DNA of 64,000 nt, from positions 465,501 through 529,500 of the forward strand of contig NZ_CP053187.1 in the NCBI RefSeq assembly GCF_013046825.1, written 5' to 3'. Source of the stretch: Turicibacter sanguinis. Lineage in GTDB: Bacteria; Bacillota_I; Bacilli_A; MOL361; Turicibacteraceae. The position numbers and the translations under genes are program-made. Of the stretch, positions 27,006 through 34,739 are shown piece after piece. A model generated the notes under the pieces. That model made no database searches, was not told where the DNA came from, and was given only the letters and a program-made list of their open reading frames with translations. The first letter of the stretch is position 1; the number at the start of each line of letters is the position of its first letter.

Positions 27006-28034
27006 TTAAACTAATACGATTTTATTTGCTGGTAAATGTAATGTTAATTCATCATTAATTTCATATACATCTGCACCGTCATGATTTACAACGATTTTCC
27101 CTAACTTTGTTTCAACTTCATATTGATAACTCTTACCTAAGAACGTACGAACACAAACTGTTCCACTGACACAGTTTTCTTGCGAGCTTTGAACAATCTC
27201 AATATCATCTGGACGAATAGTTCCTAATGTAATAGTCGTATCAGGTAATTCATCAACACTAAATGTTAAATCATCACTTAAGAATGTATTTCCTGATTTA
27301 TGTTTCATTGGAATGAAGTTTTCGAACCCAATAAATCTTGCAACGAACTCAGTTTTTGGTTTAGCATAAATATTTTCAGGTGTATCGTATTGCTCGATAA
27401 CGCCTTTATTCATAACTGCAACACGGTCTGAAATCGCAAAACATTCCTCTTGATCGTGAGTAACAAAGACAGTTGTAATTCCTAACGCTTTTTGAATTCG
27501 TTTAATTTCAACACGCATTTGGATGCGAAGCTTTGCATCTAAATTACTTAATGGTTCATCAAGTAATAATAATTTAGGCTCAATTACTAAAGCACGTGCT
27601 AATGCGACACGTTGACGTTGACCTCCCGATAATTGCTTTGGTAAACGATCTTTATACTCTAGTAATCCACAGACTTCTAACATTTTATCGACTTTTTCTT
27701 CAATTTGTTGTTTATCCATTTTACGTAGCTTTAACCCAAAGGCTACGTTATCCTTTACAGTTAAATGTGGGAATAAAGCATAGCTTTGGAAAACCAAACC
27801 GAAGTTACGTTTATGTACAGGAATCTTAGTAAAGTTTTCATTATCTACTAAGAAGTCTCCGTCAGCTATATCAATAAAACCAGCAATGACACGTAAAGTT
27901 GTTGTCTTACCGCATCCACTTGGACCAAGTAATGACACTAACTCACCTTCATGCATCTGTAAATTTAATCCCTTTAAAATATCATTTTTTCCATCGTAAG
28001 TTACACGAATATCATTTAATTCTACGAATGCCAT
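27006..28034 (-). CDS. ABC transporter ATPase (PotA-like)
   Basis: A 342-residue importer ATPase. Walker A GPSGCGKTT (residues about 38-46), Q-loop VFQSYALFPH, signature LSGGQRQR, Walker B LLLLDEPLSNLD and the switch His in VFVTHDQEE are all intact. A C-terminal TOBE-like regulatory domain occupies the last 100 residues. The PotA/CysA/FbpC branch is clear from sequence; substrate specificity is not set by the ATPase. It sits between the binding protein and the two permeases, behind AGGAGGAGACACC. Confidence 0.93.
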   Translation of the reverse strand: MAFVELNDIRVTYDGKNDILKGLNLQMHEGELVSLLGPSGCGKTTTLRVIAGFIDIADGDFLVDNENFTKIPVHKRNFGLVFQSYALFPHLTVKDNVAFGLKLRKMDKQQIEEKVDKMLEVCGLLEYKDRLPKQLSGGQRQRVALARALVIEPKLLLLDEPLSNLDAKLRIQMRVEIKRIQKALGITTVFVTHDQEECFAISDRVAVMNKGVIEQYDTPENIYAKPKTEFVARFIGFENFIPMKHKSGNTFLSDDLTFSVDELPDTTITLGTIRPDDIEIVQSSQENCVSGTVCVRTFLGKSYQYEVETKLGKIVVNHDGADVYEINDELTLHLPANKIVLV

Positions 28035-28045
28035 GGTGTCTCCTC

Positions 28046-28828
28046 CTATTTTGCTAATGAATTAATTCCAAGTGTCTTTTCAACAACAAACATAATAACG
28101 ATTGTTGCAACCATTAATAAAACTGATACAGCCGATACGGTTGGATCATAATAATATTCAATATAGTTCATTAATGCTGTTGGTAAGGTTGTGACTCCTG
28201 GACCCGTTAAAAACATTGAAACTGGAATATTATTAAATGAATTAATAAAGGCTAATAAGAAACTTGAAATAATCCCGCTAGAGATGTTTGGTAAAACAAT
28301 CTTAAAGAATGTCTGGATTTTATTACACCCTAAACTCCACGCTACTTCTTCAATCGAGAAATCAAATTGCTCAAGTGAAGCCCCAACAATGCGGATAATA
28401 TAAGGCAATACAACTAAGAAATGCCCAAATAATAATCCTTGAAAAACTGGAATACGTAATTTAATCACTAAGAATTGGAATAATGCATATCCAATCACGA
28501 CTCCAGGAACAATGGTTGGAGATAAGAAGAAACTTTTTAATAATTTCTTCCCTTTAACTGAGTAACGTGACATTCCATAAGCTGCTGGAATCCCAATGAC
28601 TAACGCAATTAAAGTTGATATTAATGCTAATTTAAAACTTAAAATGAAAGAATTCATAAATGTTTTTGACGTTAATGCCTTCACGAACCAATCAAATGTA
28701 AATCCTTTAATTGGGAACGAGATTGTATTTTCAGTTCCAAAAGCCGTCACTGTAATAATTACTAATGGAAAGAAAAGAAAAGCAAAAACGAACATTGATA
28801 CCAATGTTAGCATCTTATGTTTACGCAT
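28046..28828 (-). CDS. ABC transporter permease (PotC-like)
   Basis: A 260-residue inner-membrane permease with about six membrane segments and the coupling loop EVAWSLGCNKIQTFFKIVLP. It is of the PotC/type II permease branch. The start overlaps the end of the partner permease by 8 bp, showing translational coupling. It would form the channel with the upstream permease and be driven by the ATPase encoded 11 bp downstream. Confidence 0.92.
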   Translation of the reverse strand: MRKHKMLTLVSMFVFAFLFFPLVIITVTAFGTENTISFPIKGFTFDWFVKALTSKTFMNSFILSFKLALISTLIALVIGIPAAYGMSRYSVKGKKLLKSFFLSPTIVPGVVIGYALFQFLVIKLRIPVFQGLLFGHFLVVLPYIIRIVGASLEQFDFSIEEVAWSLGCNKIQTFFKIVLPNISSGIISSFLLAFINSFNNIPVSMFLTGPGVTTLPTALMNYIEYYYDPTVSAVSVLLMVATIVIMFVVEKTLGINSLAK

Positions 28829-29654
28829 CTAGTTCACCTCGCTTATCTACTTTTGCTGCAATGAAGTTTAATCCCTTCATGACAATTAAGGTCGTCACAA
28901 TCATAATGGCTGCGATAACACTTGCTCCCGTCCAATCATTTAAAGTCATTGAACGTTGATAGATTAAAGTTGGTAAAACTAATGCTTTATTTCCACCTAA
29001 AAGCTGTGGAGTTGTATATGCTGTTAGAGATCCAGTAAAAACAAGAACTGCTCCCGTAATAATACCTGGAATACTCATCGGTAAAACAACTTTTATAAAA
29101 GCTGTTAAACGATTTGCCCCTAAACTCTCAGCTGCCTCCATCATATCGTTATCGATATTATCCATCACTCCAACTAACGTAATAATCATAATTGGCAAGA
29201 ATAAATAAATCGTTCCGACTAAAACGGCAAACTCAGTGTACAGCATACTAATTGGTTGCTCAACGATTCCCATATTCACTAATAAATTATTGATTATTCC
29301 ATTTTTACCTAAAATATTAATCCAAGCAAAACTACGAACAACAGAATTCGTTAATAACGGGAAAATAGAAATAGCAATTAATAGACCTTTCCATTTTTGT
29401 GAACAACGCGAAATAAAATAAGCGGTCGGCACTCCAAACAGTGTACAAACCAAGGTAGCAATCAAGGAGATTTTCAGCGTTCGATAGAAGATTTCTAAAT
29501 AATACTCATCTTGGAAAAATGAGATGTATTGATTTAGAGAAAATCCATCATTAAAGACCGTTGGCCATAATATTGAACATAATGGCAACATTAAAAATAA
29601 TAATAATAGTACAAATCCTGGAACCATTAAAACATAAGCTGAATTTTTTTTCAT
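28821..29654 (-). CDS. ABC transporter permease (PotB-like)
   Basis: A 277-residue permease, first structural gene of the riboswitch-led operon. It has about six membrane segments and the coupling loop EAAESLGANRLTAFIKVVLP. The open frame runs on to 29705, but ATG 29654 has a near-perfect RBS (GCAAGGAGGTAACGAC), whereas the longer start would fall in the hairpin that follows the riboswitch aptamer. PotB-type permeases belong to polyamine, iron, sulfate and thiamine importers; context argues here for a purine-related substrate. Confidence 0.93.
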   Translation of the reverse strand: MKKNSAYVLMVPGFVLLLLFLMLPLCSILWPTVFNDGFSLNQYISFFQDEYYLEIFYRTLKISLIATLVCTLFGVPTAYFISRCSQKWKGLLIAISIFPLLTNSVVRSFAWINILGKNGIINNLLVNMGIVEQPISMLYTEFAVLVGTIYLFLPIMIITLVGVMDNIDNDMMEAAESLGANRLTAFIKVVLPMSIPGIITGAVLVFTGSLTAYTTPQLLGGNKALVLPTLIYQRSMTLNDWTGASVIAAIMIVTTLIVMKGLNFIAAKVDKRGELDA

Positions 29655-29670
29655 GTCGTTACCTCCTTGC

Positions 29671-29696
29671 GATAGAACGAATGGCCTTGTTCTATC
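29671..29696 (-). promoter_or_regulatory. Hairpin between aptamer and RBS (possible expression platform)
   Basis: GATAGAAC (29671-29678) and GTTCTATC (29689-29696) form an 8-bp stem just before GCAAGGAGG. There is no U-run after it, so it is not an ordinary terminator; a translational or anti-terminating role is possible. Confidence 0.45.
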
Positions 29697-29698
29697 TC

Positions 29699-29768
29699 TT
29701 CTCATAGTCCGATTTTTTACGGAAATCGGGTAGAAACTTACGCACCATATTTGCGTTATATATGAAAA
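29699..29768 (-). ncRNA. Purine riboswitch aptamer, guanine type
   Basis: The minus strand carries the complete purine aptamer. P1 pairs TTTTCATA with TATGAGAA. P2 is ACGCA/TGCGT closing the 7-base loop AATATGG. The conserved core GTTTCTACC follows. P3 is CCGATTT/AAATCGG closing the 7-base loop CCGTAAA, and then GACTATGAG. The base equivalent to position 74 of the xpt aptamer is C (GACTATG), which in characterised examples selects guanine/hypoxanthine rather than adenine. It lies 45 bp upstream of the first permease gene of the importer-deaminase operon. Confidence 0.95.
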
Positions 29769-29788
29769 TAACCTTGATAACCACCGTC

Positions 29789-29797
29789 ATTATACCA
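29789..29797 (-). promoter_or_regulatory. Extended -10 promoter of the riboswitch operon
   Basis: The minus strand reads TGGTATAAT about 20 bp upstream of the aptamer: a perfect -10 hexamer with the extended TGn motif. No good -35 was seen. Confidence 0.6.
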
Positions 29798-29865
29798 AAA
29801 TTTTATAGATTTTACCTCATTTTTTTGTAAAAATATGTCGTTTTTTAACTTAAATATATAAATAT

Positions 29866-29899
29866 AAAAAGTGATAAATTTTTACATTTATCACCTTTT
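29866..29899 (-). terminator. Terminator-like hairpin downstream of the LysR relic and GDPD gene
   Basis: GTGATAAAT (29871-29879) pairs with ATTTATCAC (29886-29894) and is followed on the minus strand by TTTTTATA. Confidence 0.7.
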
Positions 29900-30045
29900 A
29901 TATGCTTAATATCAATAACCTGATTTAATGAGCACTGCTTCCTCTTACTAGAGCTCTCAATTAAGGTTATATTAAAATATTGTTCTAATCGCTTAATATG
30001 TAAACTCATAGCTAGTTAAGCTAAATACAGTTTATATCCTACCTT
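29900..30045 (-). pseudogene. Relic of a LysR-type regulator helix-turn-helix
   Basis: On the minus strand the frame through 30009 reads KLYLA-stop-LAMSLHIKRLEQYFNITLIE, which closely follows the LysR recognition-helix consensus (YLNLSQPAVSxHIKRLEQ-FGxTLIERS). A stop codon interrupts the helix and the frame dies shortly after, so only about 45 codons of the DNA-binding domain remain. The call is from motif resemblance by eye. The gap 29769-30087 otherwise holds only the riboswitch promoter and a hairpin. Confidence 0.45.
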
Positions 30046-30087
30046 TATTTGGACTCCTTAAATAAAGAATTTTAACGCTTCTAATCC

Positions 30088-31605
30088 TCACATATAATCG
30101 ATCTTAACATTGACATTTCTAATCATGAAATGTGATTTTGAATCGGATGCTCCAATGAGTACCATTGAGGTTTCTTCTCTCATGGATTGAAAATCTTTTA
30201 ACGTAAGAAATTGGACTTCAGCATATCCCCAATCATCTACTAATGTCGAAGGCACAACTTGCTCAAATTCTTTTTTCGTTGTTCCATAACTAATACTTAA
30301 AGATTGTCCAGAGAGATTAAGGTATTCACAACTTACGGTCACAACATCCCCTTTATATAATTGAGGTAGATTAATTTCTAATGTTGCAGGTGCTTGTTTT
30401 GTTCCTTGCATTTCAAAAATATGACTCTCATCATGCCATTTAAAAGTTCCATCTTGAATTATATTCCCATGGCTCTCAATTAAAAATGGATTTAAACATC
30501 TCAAATAATCAATTCTATTTTTCATGCTATAACTTTCACACTTCCCATTACCCCTAATACTTTGACGGTACAGTAAGCTATTAGTTGTAATAAAGTCAGT
30601 TCCCATCTCAATTAAGTTAACCATTTCTTTTGCTTCATCGACTGTCCAGACGTTCACCAAAACACCAACAGAATGAGCGTAATCAATCAAATCCTTTGTG
30701 ACATTTTTTTTATGACAATCGATATTCATTTGATGCTTCGCACAGTAATCAATATTTTCTTTTGTTAAATCAGCAAGCCATTGAAGGCCGATATTTTTAT
30801 CTAGCTTCCTAATTTCAGTGGCGACCTCTTGATGAAACGTAATGATGATACAATTAGAAAGTAGCCCCCATTTTTCAATCTGATTTAATAATGTCGCAAT
30901 ACTTTGGATTCCAATTCGCTTCACCTCAATGACAGGAACAAGCCCCTGACATTTACATACGTTTAAATACTCCTGCAACGTTGGGATTTTTAGATGTGGA
31001 TAGGTCGAATCTGCAATTTGAAATGCCTTGAGCTCATCTTTCGTATAATGACTCGGACTCCCTGATCCATTTGTCATTCGATTAATCGAGTCATCATGCA
31101 TCAAAATGAATTCACCATCCGCCGTCTCATGAATATCGCATTCTGCCCCAAAGTATCCATACTTCCCAGCCAACTCATAAGCCGGTAACGTATTTTCAGG
31201 TGCGAGTGCACTAAGTCCTCGATGTGCAATCATGCGGATTTCTGTTTTGTGGAATAGGCCCTGTGGATTTTGAACTAAATTCCGATTCATAACCTCTTCT
31301 TTTTTCTCAAATTCAACCTCAAAGCTCGTTGTAACTCGCAGCAATTCCTGTTGATAAATATTTAATTGTAACTTAGAATCCTTATTCATTGAATCAAGTA
31401 TTTTAATTAAAATCGTACCCATTCTATCTTTTAAAATTTCAACACTTTCTTGAGAAGGAATAATTTCGACCTGACAATGACTTAAATTAATCGGTTGATT
31501 ATTTTCAACCAATAAAACTTCAAGATATCGACTAGTCTCATTGGATGGCAATTTACATTTTCCTCGTTGTTTCAAAACATCTAATAAAAAATATTTTTTA
31601 TACAT
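30088..31605 (-). CDS. Glycerophosphodiester phosphodiesterase with extra N- and C-terminal domains
   Basis: A 505-residue protein whose centre (about residues 125-370) is a GDPD TIM barrel: catalytic HRGLSALAPENT, metal-binding ECDIHETADGEFILMHDD, EVKRIG, and late VNVWTVDEA. These enzymes split glycerophosphodiesters into glycerol 3-phosphate and an alcohol. The first 120 residues are unassigned and the last 130 look beta-rich, like a carbohydrate-binding sandwich. There is no signal peptide or membrane segment, so it should be cytoplasmic, unusual for a GDPD with an added beta domain. It appears monocistronic (RBS GAGGTGAGGAC). Confidence 0.88.
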   Translation of the reverse strand: MYKKYFLLDVLKQRGKCKLPSNETSRYLEVLLVENNQPINLSHCQVEIIPSQESVEILKDRMGTILIKILDSMNKDSKLQLNIYQQELLRVTTSFEVEFEKKEEVMNRNLVQNPQGLFHKTEIRMIAHRGLSALAPENTLPAYELAGKYGYFGAECDIHETADGEFILMHDDSINRMTNGSGSPSHYTKDELKAFQIADSTYPHLKIPTLQEYLNVCKCQGLVPVIEVKRIGIQSIATLLNQIEKWGLLSNCIIITFHQEVATEIRKLDKNIGLQWLADLTKENIDYCAKHQMNIDCHKKNVTKDLIDYAHSVGVLVNVWTVDEAKEMVNLIEMGTDFITTNSLLYRQSIRGNGKCESYSMKNRIDYLRCLNPFLIESHGNIIQDGTFKWHDESHIFEMQGTKQAPATLEINLPQLYKGDVVTVSCEYLNLSGQSLSISYGTTKKEFEQVVPSTLVDDWGYAEVQFLTLKDFQSMREETSMVLIGASDSKSHFMIRNVNVKIDYM

Positions 31606-31741
31606 GTCCTCACCTCAAGACAGTATAATCTTAAAACGCTGAGAATATGTTTTCTGCTCTTTAGAAACAAAATGTTTTTACATTTTTTGAGTCAGACTCA
31701 GTATCTAAAATTTTGTCATATAAAAGCTAACAACTATGAAA

Positions 31742-31764
31742 AACAGGCTAGTAACTAGCCTGTT
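31742..31764 (-). terminator. Terminator of the Rrf2 gene
   Basis: AACAGGCTAGT and ACTAGCCTGTT are adjacent inverted arms, followed on the minus strand by TTTTTC; they overlap the gene's stop. Confidence 0.85.
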
Positions 31765-32158
31765 AAAGTAAATCTTCTAATGTATAGTTTGAGAATTCTT
31801 CAATAAATTTTTGTAAAGCATCTGAAGTAATACTTTTTAGTTTGCAGCCACTTGATAATAGCGGGCACCCAGCTGATTTATTAAAGCATTCTAAAATATT
31901 TAAATTATCTTCCGTAATTTTTAGAATCTCACCTAAGTTTATCTCTTGAGGCTCACAACCAAGTCGAAGTCCACCTCCACGTCCCTTTATTGAAGTGACA
32001 TAAGGCGTTTTACCTAACTTATGAATGACTTTTTTCATATGTTGTTCTGATGTATTTAGATTCATTGATAATTCTTCAACGGTACACAGTTGGTCACGAT
32101 GTTGTGCTAAATAAATAAGTGCACGAAAGCTATAATCACTGAATTTGGATAGTTGCAT
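31763..32158 (-). CDS. Rrf2-family regulator, NsrR-like (Fe-S cysteines present)
   Basis: A 131-residue Rrf2-type regulator. The winged helix occupies residues about 1-75 (DYSFRALIYLAQH, IKGRGGGLRL). Three cysteines, C91, C98 and C105, have near-NsrR spacing and would hold an iron-sulfur cluster that senses nitric oxide or redox state. It is divergent from a globin gene, the classical arrangement for NsrR control of NO detoxification. RBS AAAAGGTGGG precedes the ATG. IscR and RsrR relatives share the fold; the globin neighbour favours NsrR. Confidence 0.82.
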   Translation of the reverse strand: MQLSKFSDYSFRALIYLAQHRDQLCTVEELSMNLNTSEQHMKKVIHKLGKTPYVTSIKGRGGGLRLGCEPQEINLGEILKITEDNLNILECFNKSAGCPLLSSGCKLKSITSDALQKFIEEFSNYTLEDLL

Positions 32159-32409
32159 CGAAATCCCACCTTTTTTAACTTATTCTTATTATACAACATA
32201 AAGTATCTATTGTTTTGACTATTTCTTGGTGATTATTGATTGTTATCTTCACGATTTAATAGATGGCTACTAAATGATAATCTCTATAAAAATTTATTAA
32301 AAATAAGACGAGACGCTTTAAATGAAAACTTTTCTCATTAACATTTTCTTCTGTTATCTTTGTTCTTCCGCAGTCAAATCTTTAAATTCATGTTTTTTTA
32401 AAAAAAATA

Positions 32410-32432
32410 AATGTGCATATTATTTGAACATT
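32410..32432 (+). promoter_or_regulatory. Possible NsrR-type operator overlapping the globin promoter
   Basis: AATGT (32410-32414) and ACATT (32428-32432) form an interrupted palindrome in AT-rich DNA, overlapping a -35-like TTGAAC (32424-32429) that stands 18 bp from TATAGT (32448-32453). The remainder of the 325-bp gap 32159-32483 shows no gene. Confidence 0.35.
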
Positions 32433-32483
32433 ATATTCGATTTATGATATAGTTACCTCAACAAACAATAAGGAGAGATGATT

Positions 32484-32921
32484 ATGTTAGATCAACAAAC
32501 AATTGAAATTATTAAAAGTACAGTACCTGCTTTAAAATCACACGGTATTCAAATTACAACAACATTCTATAAAAATATGTTTGAACAAAATCCTGAAGTG
32601 GCACCACTCTTTAATATGGAGCGTCAAAAATCAGGTGAACAACCAAAAGCTTTAGCTCTGACTGTTTTAGCTGCTGCTCAAAATGTTGATAACTTAGGGG
32701 CAATTATGCCTGTTGTTAACAAAATCGCAGTTAAACATTGTGATTGTGGCGTTTTAGAAGAACATTACCCAATCGTTGGAGCGCATTTACTTGGGGCAAT
32801 CAAAGAAGTTTTAGGAGAGGCCGCAACTGATGAAATCATCGAAGCTTGGGCTAAAACTTATGATGTAATCGCACAAGTTTTCATTAATGTTGAAAAAGAA
32901 ATCTACGCATCACGCGCTTAA
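32484..32921 (+). CDS. Single-domain bacterial globin (flavohemoglobin-type)
   Basis: A 145-residue globin matching the N-terminal haem domain of flavohemoglobin Hmp but without the FAD/NAD reductase part. Visible marks: [21 protein letters not shown], distal-side [16 protein letters not shown], and proximal His in [19 protein letters not shown]. Single-domain globins of this type bind oxygen and nitric oxide and can detoxify NO with separate reductases. ATG 32484 is preferred over 32478, which abuts the RBS AAGGAGAG. A strong terminator follows, so it is transcribed alone, facing the NsrR-like gene. Confidence 0.92.
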   Translation: MLDQQTIEIIKSTVPALKSHGIQITTTFYKNMFEQNPEVAPLFNMERQKSGEQPKALALTVLAAAQNVDNLGAIMPVVNKIAVKHCDCGVLEEHYPIVGAHLLGAIKEVLGEAATDEIIEAWAKTYDVIAQVFINVEKEIYASRA

Positions 32922-32923
32922 TA

Positions 32924-32963
32924 AAAAAATTCCTATGACCAATGAGGTTATAGGAATTTTTTT
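32924..32963 (+). terminator. Terminator of the globin gene
   Basis: AAAAAATTCCTAT pairs with ATAGGAATTTTTT with a 13-base loop, starting two bases after the stop. Confidence 0.92.
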
Positions 32964-33039
32964 ATTAAAATGATAAATAACCAAGTGGTTCACATGACAT
33001 ATACTAATATTACGATTTGGATAAGGGAGGAGACTCATT

Positions 33040-33315
33040 ATGAATAGTGATTGTACTTCTGAAGAACAAAAGGAAACACTCACAGAACAAAAACTTGCTA
33101 TTATTCAGCTAGGGCGTTTTGCAACATGGATTTTTATTATGGGGTCTTTTTTCTATCTTTATGGTTTTGATGAAGAAGAAAAATCGCTTTTCTCACCTAC
33201 TACAGCAGAAGCAAATTTTCATCAAAAAACTGCATCTAATGTGATCGTAGAGGGAAGTAGTTTATTCTTAGTTGCTATTATTCTCTTAACCCTTATGACT
33301 TGGGAAAAGCTATAA
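33040..33315 (+). CDS. Small membrane protein of unknown function
   Basis: A 91-residue protein with a hydrophilic, acidic N-terminus and two hydrophobic segments (about residues 25-45 and 70-87), joined by a charged loop with EEEKS. No family is recognised. The ATG has an excellent RBS (AAGGGAGGAGACTC), so expression is likely. It lies in its own unit after the globin terminator, and a further tiny ORF begins 6 bp downstream. Confidence 0.6.
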   Translation: MNSDCTSEEQKETLTEQKLAIIQLGRFATWIFIMGSFFYLYGFDEEEKSLFSPTTAEANFHQKTASNVIVEGSSLFLVAIILLTLMTWEKL

Positions 33316-33321
33316 ATTTTA

Positions 33322-33465
33322 ATGACTACCTCAAATTCAAACAATGAGATGATAGAGGGTGAAATGCCTGTTTTTAAATCTAATCTGATAAAAATTGTAG
33401 GTTTCTTAGGCGCAACAGTTGGTTATATTGATATCGCAGATGCAACTAATCATCTATCTGATTGA
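33322..33465 (+). CDS. Possible 47-residue ORF
   Basis: An ATG at 33322, 6 bp after the small membrane protein, opens a 47-codon frame with a polar start and a hydrophobic middle (IVGFLGATVGYIDIAD). There is no clear RBS, and it runs 16 bp into the end of the convergent CLC gene. It could be a translationally coupled small protein or chance. Confidence 0.3.
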   Translation: MTTSNSNNEMIEGEMPVFKSNLIKIVGFLGATVGYIDIADATNHLSD

Positions 33466-34676
33466 ACTTTTTGCGAGGTATAAATTCCACTTTTCCCCGC
33501 AAATACATAACTAATGACACATGTAATAAAAAGGTATTTAAGATTACCTCCCCCGAATAATTCAAGCCCCATCGCAAAGGAAGCGAGGGGAGTTTTGGTT
33601 CCACCACAAAATACACCAATCATTCCAAGTCCCGCTACAAAGGACAGTGGCAAATTAAATAAGGGAGCTAAAAAGTTGCCAAATGTTGCTCCTACAACAA
33701 ACAGCGGCGTCACTTCTCCACCTTGAAATCCGGTTGCAAGAGTAATAGATGTTAACAATAATTTAATCAAAAATGCATACCCCACAACTGGTGATTCAAA
33801 TGCTTCTTTTAATAAAGGTAAACTTAATCCTAAATACATTCGATTTCGTATCATTAACATTAATCCAATGATGATTAATCCACCAACGAAACTTTTGACA
33901 TAACTCTTTTTAAGTTTATCAGAAAATATCTTTTTTAAATAATGCGTTAACTCAGCAAATAATTTGCTCATTAATCCAAATAAGATTGAACACGCCATAA
34001 CTTTATAAAATAAAAAAGGATTCTGTGATGATAAAGTTTCCATTTCGTAATGACTATGACTCACGTTAAATAGAGTTGAAACATAGGTTCCGATATAGCT
34101 CGATAACAAGCAAGGAATAATGGATTCATATCTCATTTTTCCAATGGTACTCACTTCAAGACCGAATATCGTTCCGGCTATTGGCGTTCCAAAGACAACA
34201 CCAAATCCACTACTGACGCCGCTAATAATCAAAATAGTGGCATCTTCTTTGTTTAAATGAAGGAAATGACTAAGTTTTGAACAAATACTGGCACCAATTT
34301 GAACGCCTGTTCCTTCTCTTCCGGCAGATCCCCCAAATAAATGAGTCACAACGGTTCCTAAAAAAACAAGGGGGGCCATTCTAAAAGGAATCTCTCCCAC
34401 TCCTTCGTTGATTCGTTCGATAATTAAATTATTCCCTTTAGCAGAATCCTTACCAAATTTTAAATATAAATAACTAACGAAGGCTCCGCCAAATGGTAGT
34501 AAATAAAGAAGCCATGGTCGGTGTTCACGTAAGTTTGTAACATACTGTAAACTATTTAAGAAAAACGAAATAAAAATTCCAACAAGGGTGCCCGAAACAA
34601 TAGCTAATAAGAACCATTTCAAAAAATGTCTTGCAACACTTGCAATGTCTTTAACGTACTCTTGTAATAAATCCAT
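33450..34676 (-). CDS. CLC-family anion channel/antiporter, variant selectivity motifs (eriC-F-like)
   Basis: A 408-residue membrane protein with about ten hydrophobic segments and recognisable CLC signatures: GGSAGREGTGVQIGA in place of GREGP, GFQGGEVTPLFVVGA in place of GxFxP, and KGNNLI in place of the GSGIP chloride loop. These departures resemble the branch that includes fluoride/proton antiporters, so fluoride export is a fair hypothesis. There is no CBS domain. No fluoride riboswitch was found upstream. RBS AAGAGGTGATGAA. It is probably transcribed alone. Confidence 0.85.
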   Translation of the reverse strand: MDLLQEYVKDIASVARHFLKWFLLAIVSGTLVGIFISFFLNSLQYVTNLREHRPWLLYLLPFGGAFVSYLYLKFGKDSAKGNNLIIERINEGVGEIPFRMAPLVFLGTVVTHLFGGSAGREGTGVQIGASICSKLSHFLHLNKEDATILIISGVSSGFGVVFGTPIAGTIFGLEVSTIGKMRYESIIPCLLSSYIGTYVSTLFNVSHSHYEMETLSSQNPFLFYKVMACSILFGLMSKLFAELTHYLKKIFSDKLKKSYVKSFVGGLIIIGLMLMIRNRMYLGLSLPLLKEAFESPVVGYAFLIKLLLTSITLATGFQGGEVTPLFVVGATFGNFLAPLFNLPLSFVAGLGMIGVFCGGTKTPLASFAMGLELFGGGNLKYLFITCVISYVFAGKSGIYTSQKVQSDR

Positions 34677-34716
34677 TTCATCACCTCTTGATATATGATT
34701 TCCAAAAAAACAAGAA

Positions 34717-34739
34717 AAAACTCCTCAGATAGGAGTTTT
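34717..34739 (-). terminator. Terminator of the AAA ATPase gene
   Basis: AAAACTCCT, loop CAGAT, AGGAGTTTT, followed by TTTCTTG on the minus strand. Confidence 0.85.

Noticed and set aside
34677-34737. Fluoride riboswitch before the CLC gene
   Set aside because: The upstream 60 bp hold only an RBS and the terminator of the ATPase gene; the conserved fluoride aptamer is absent.
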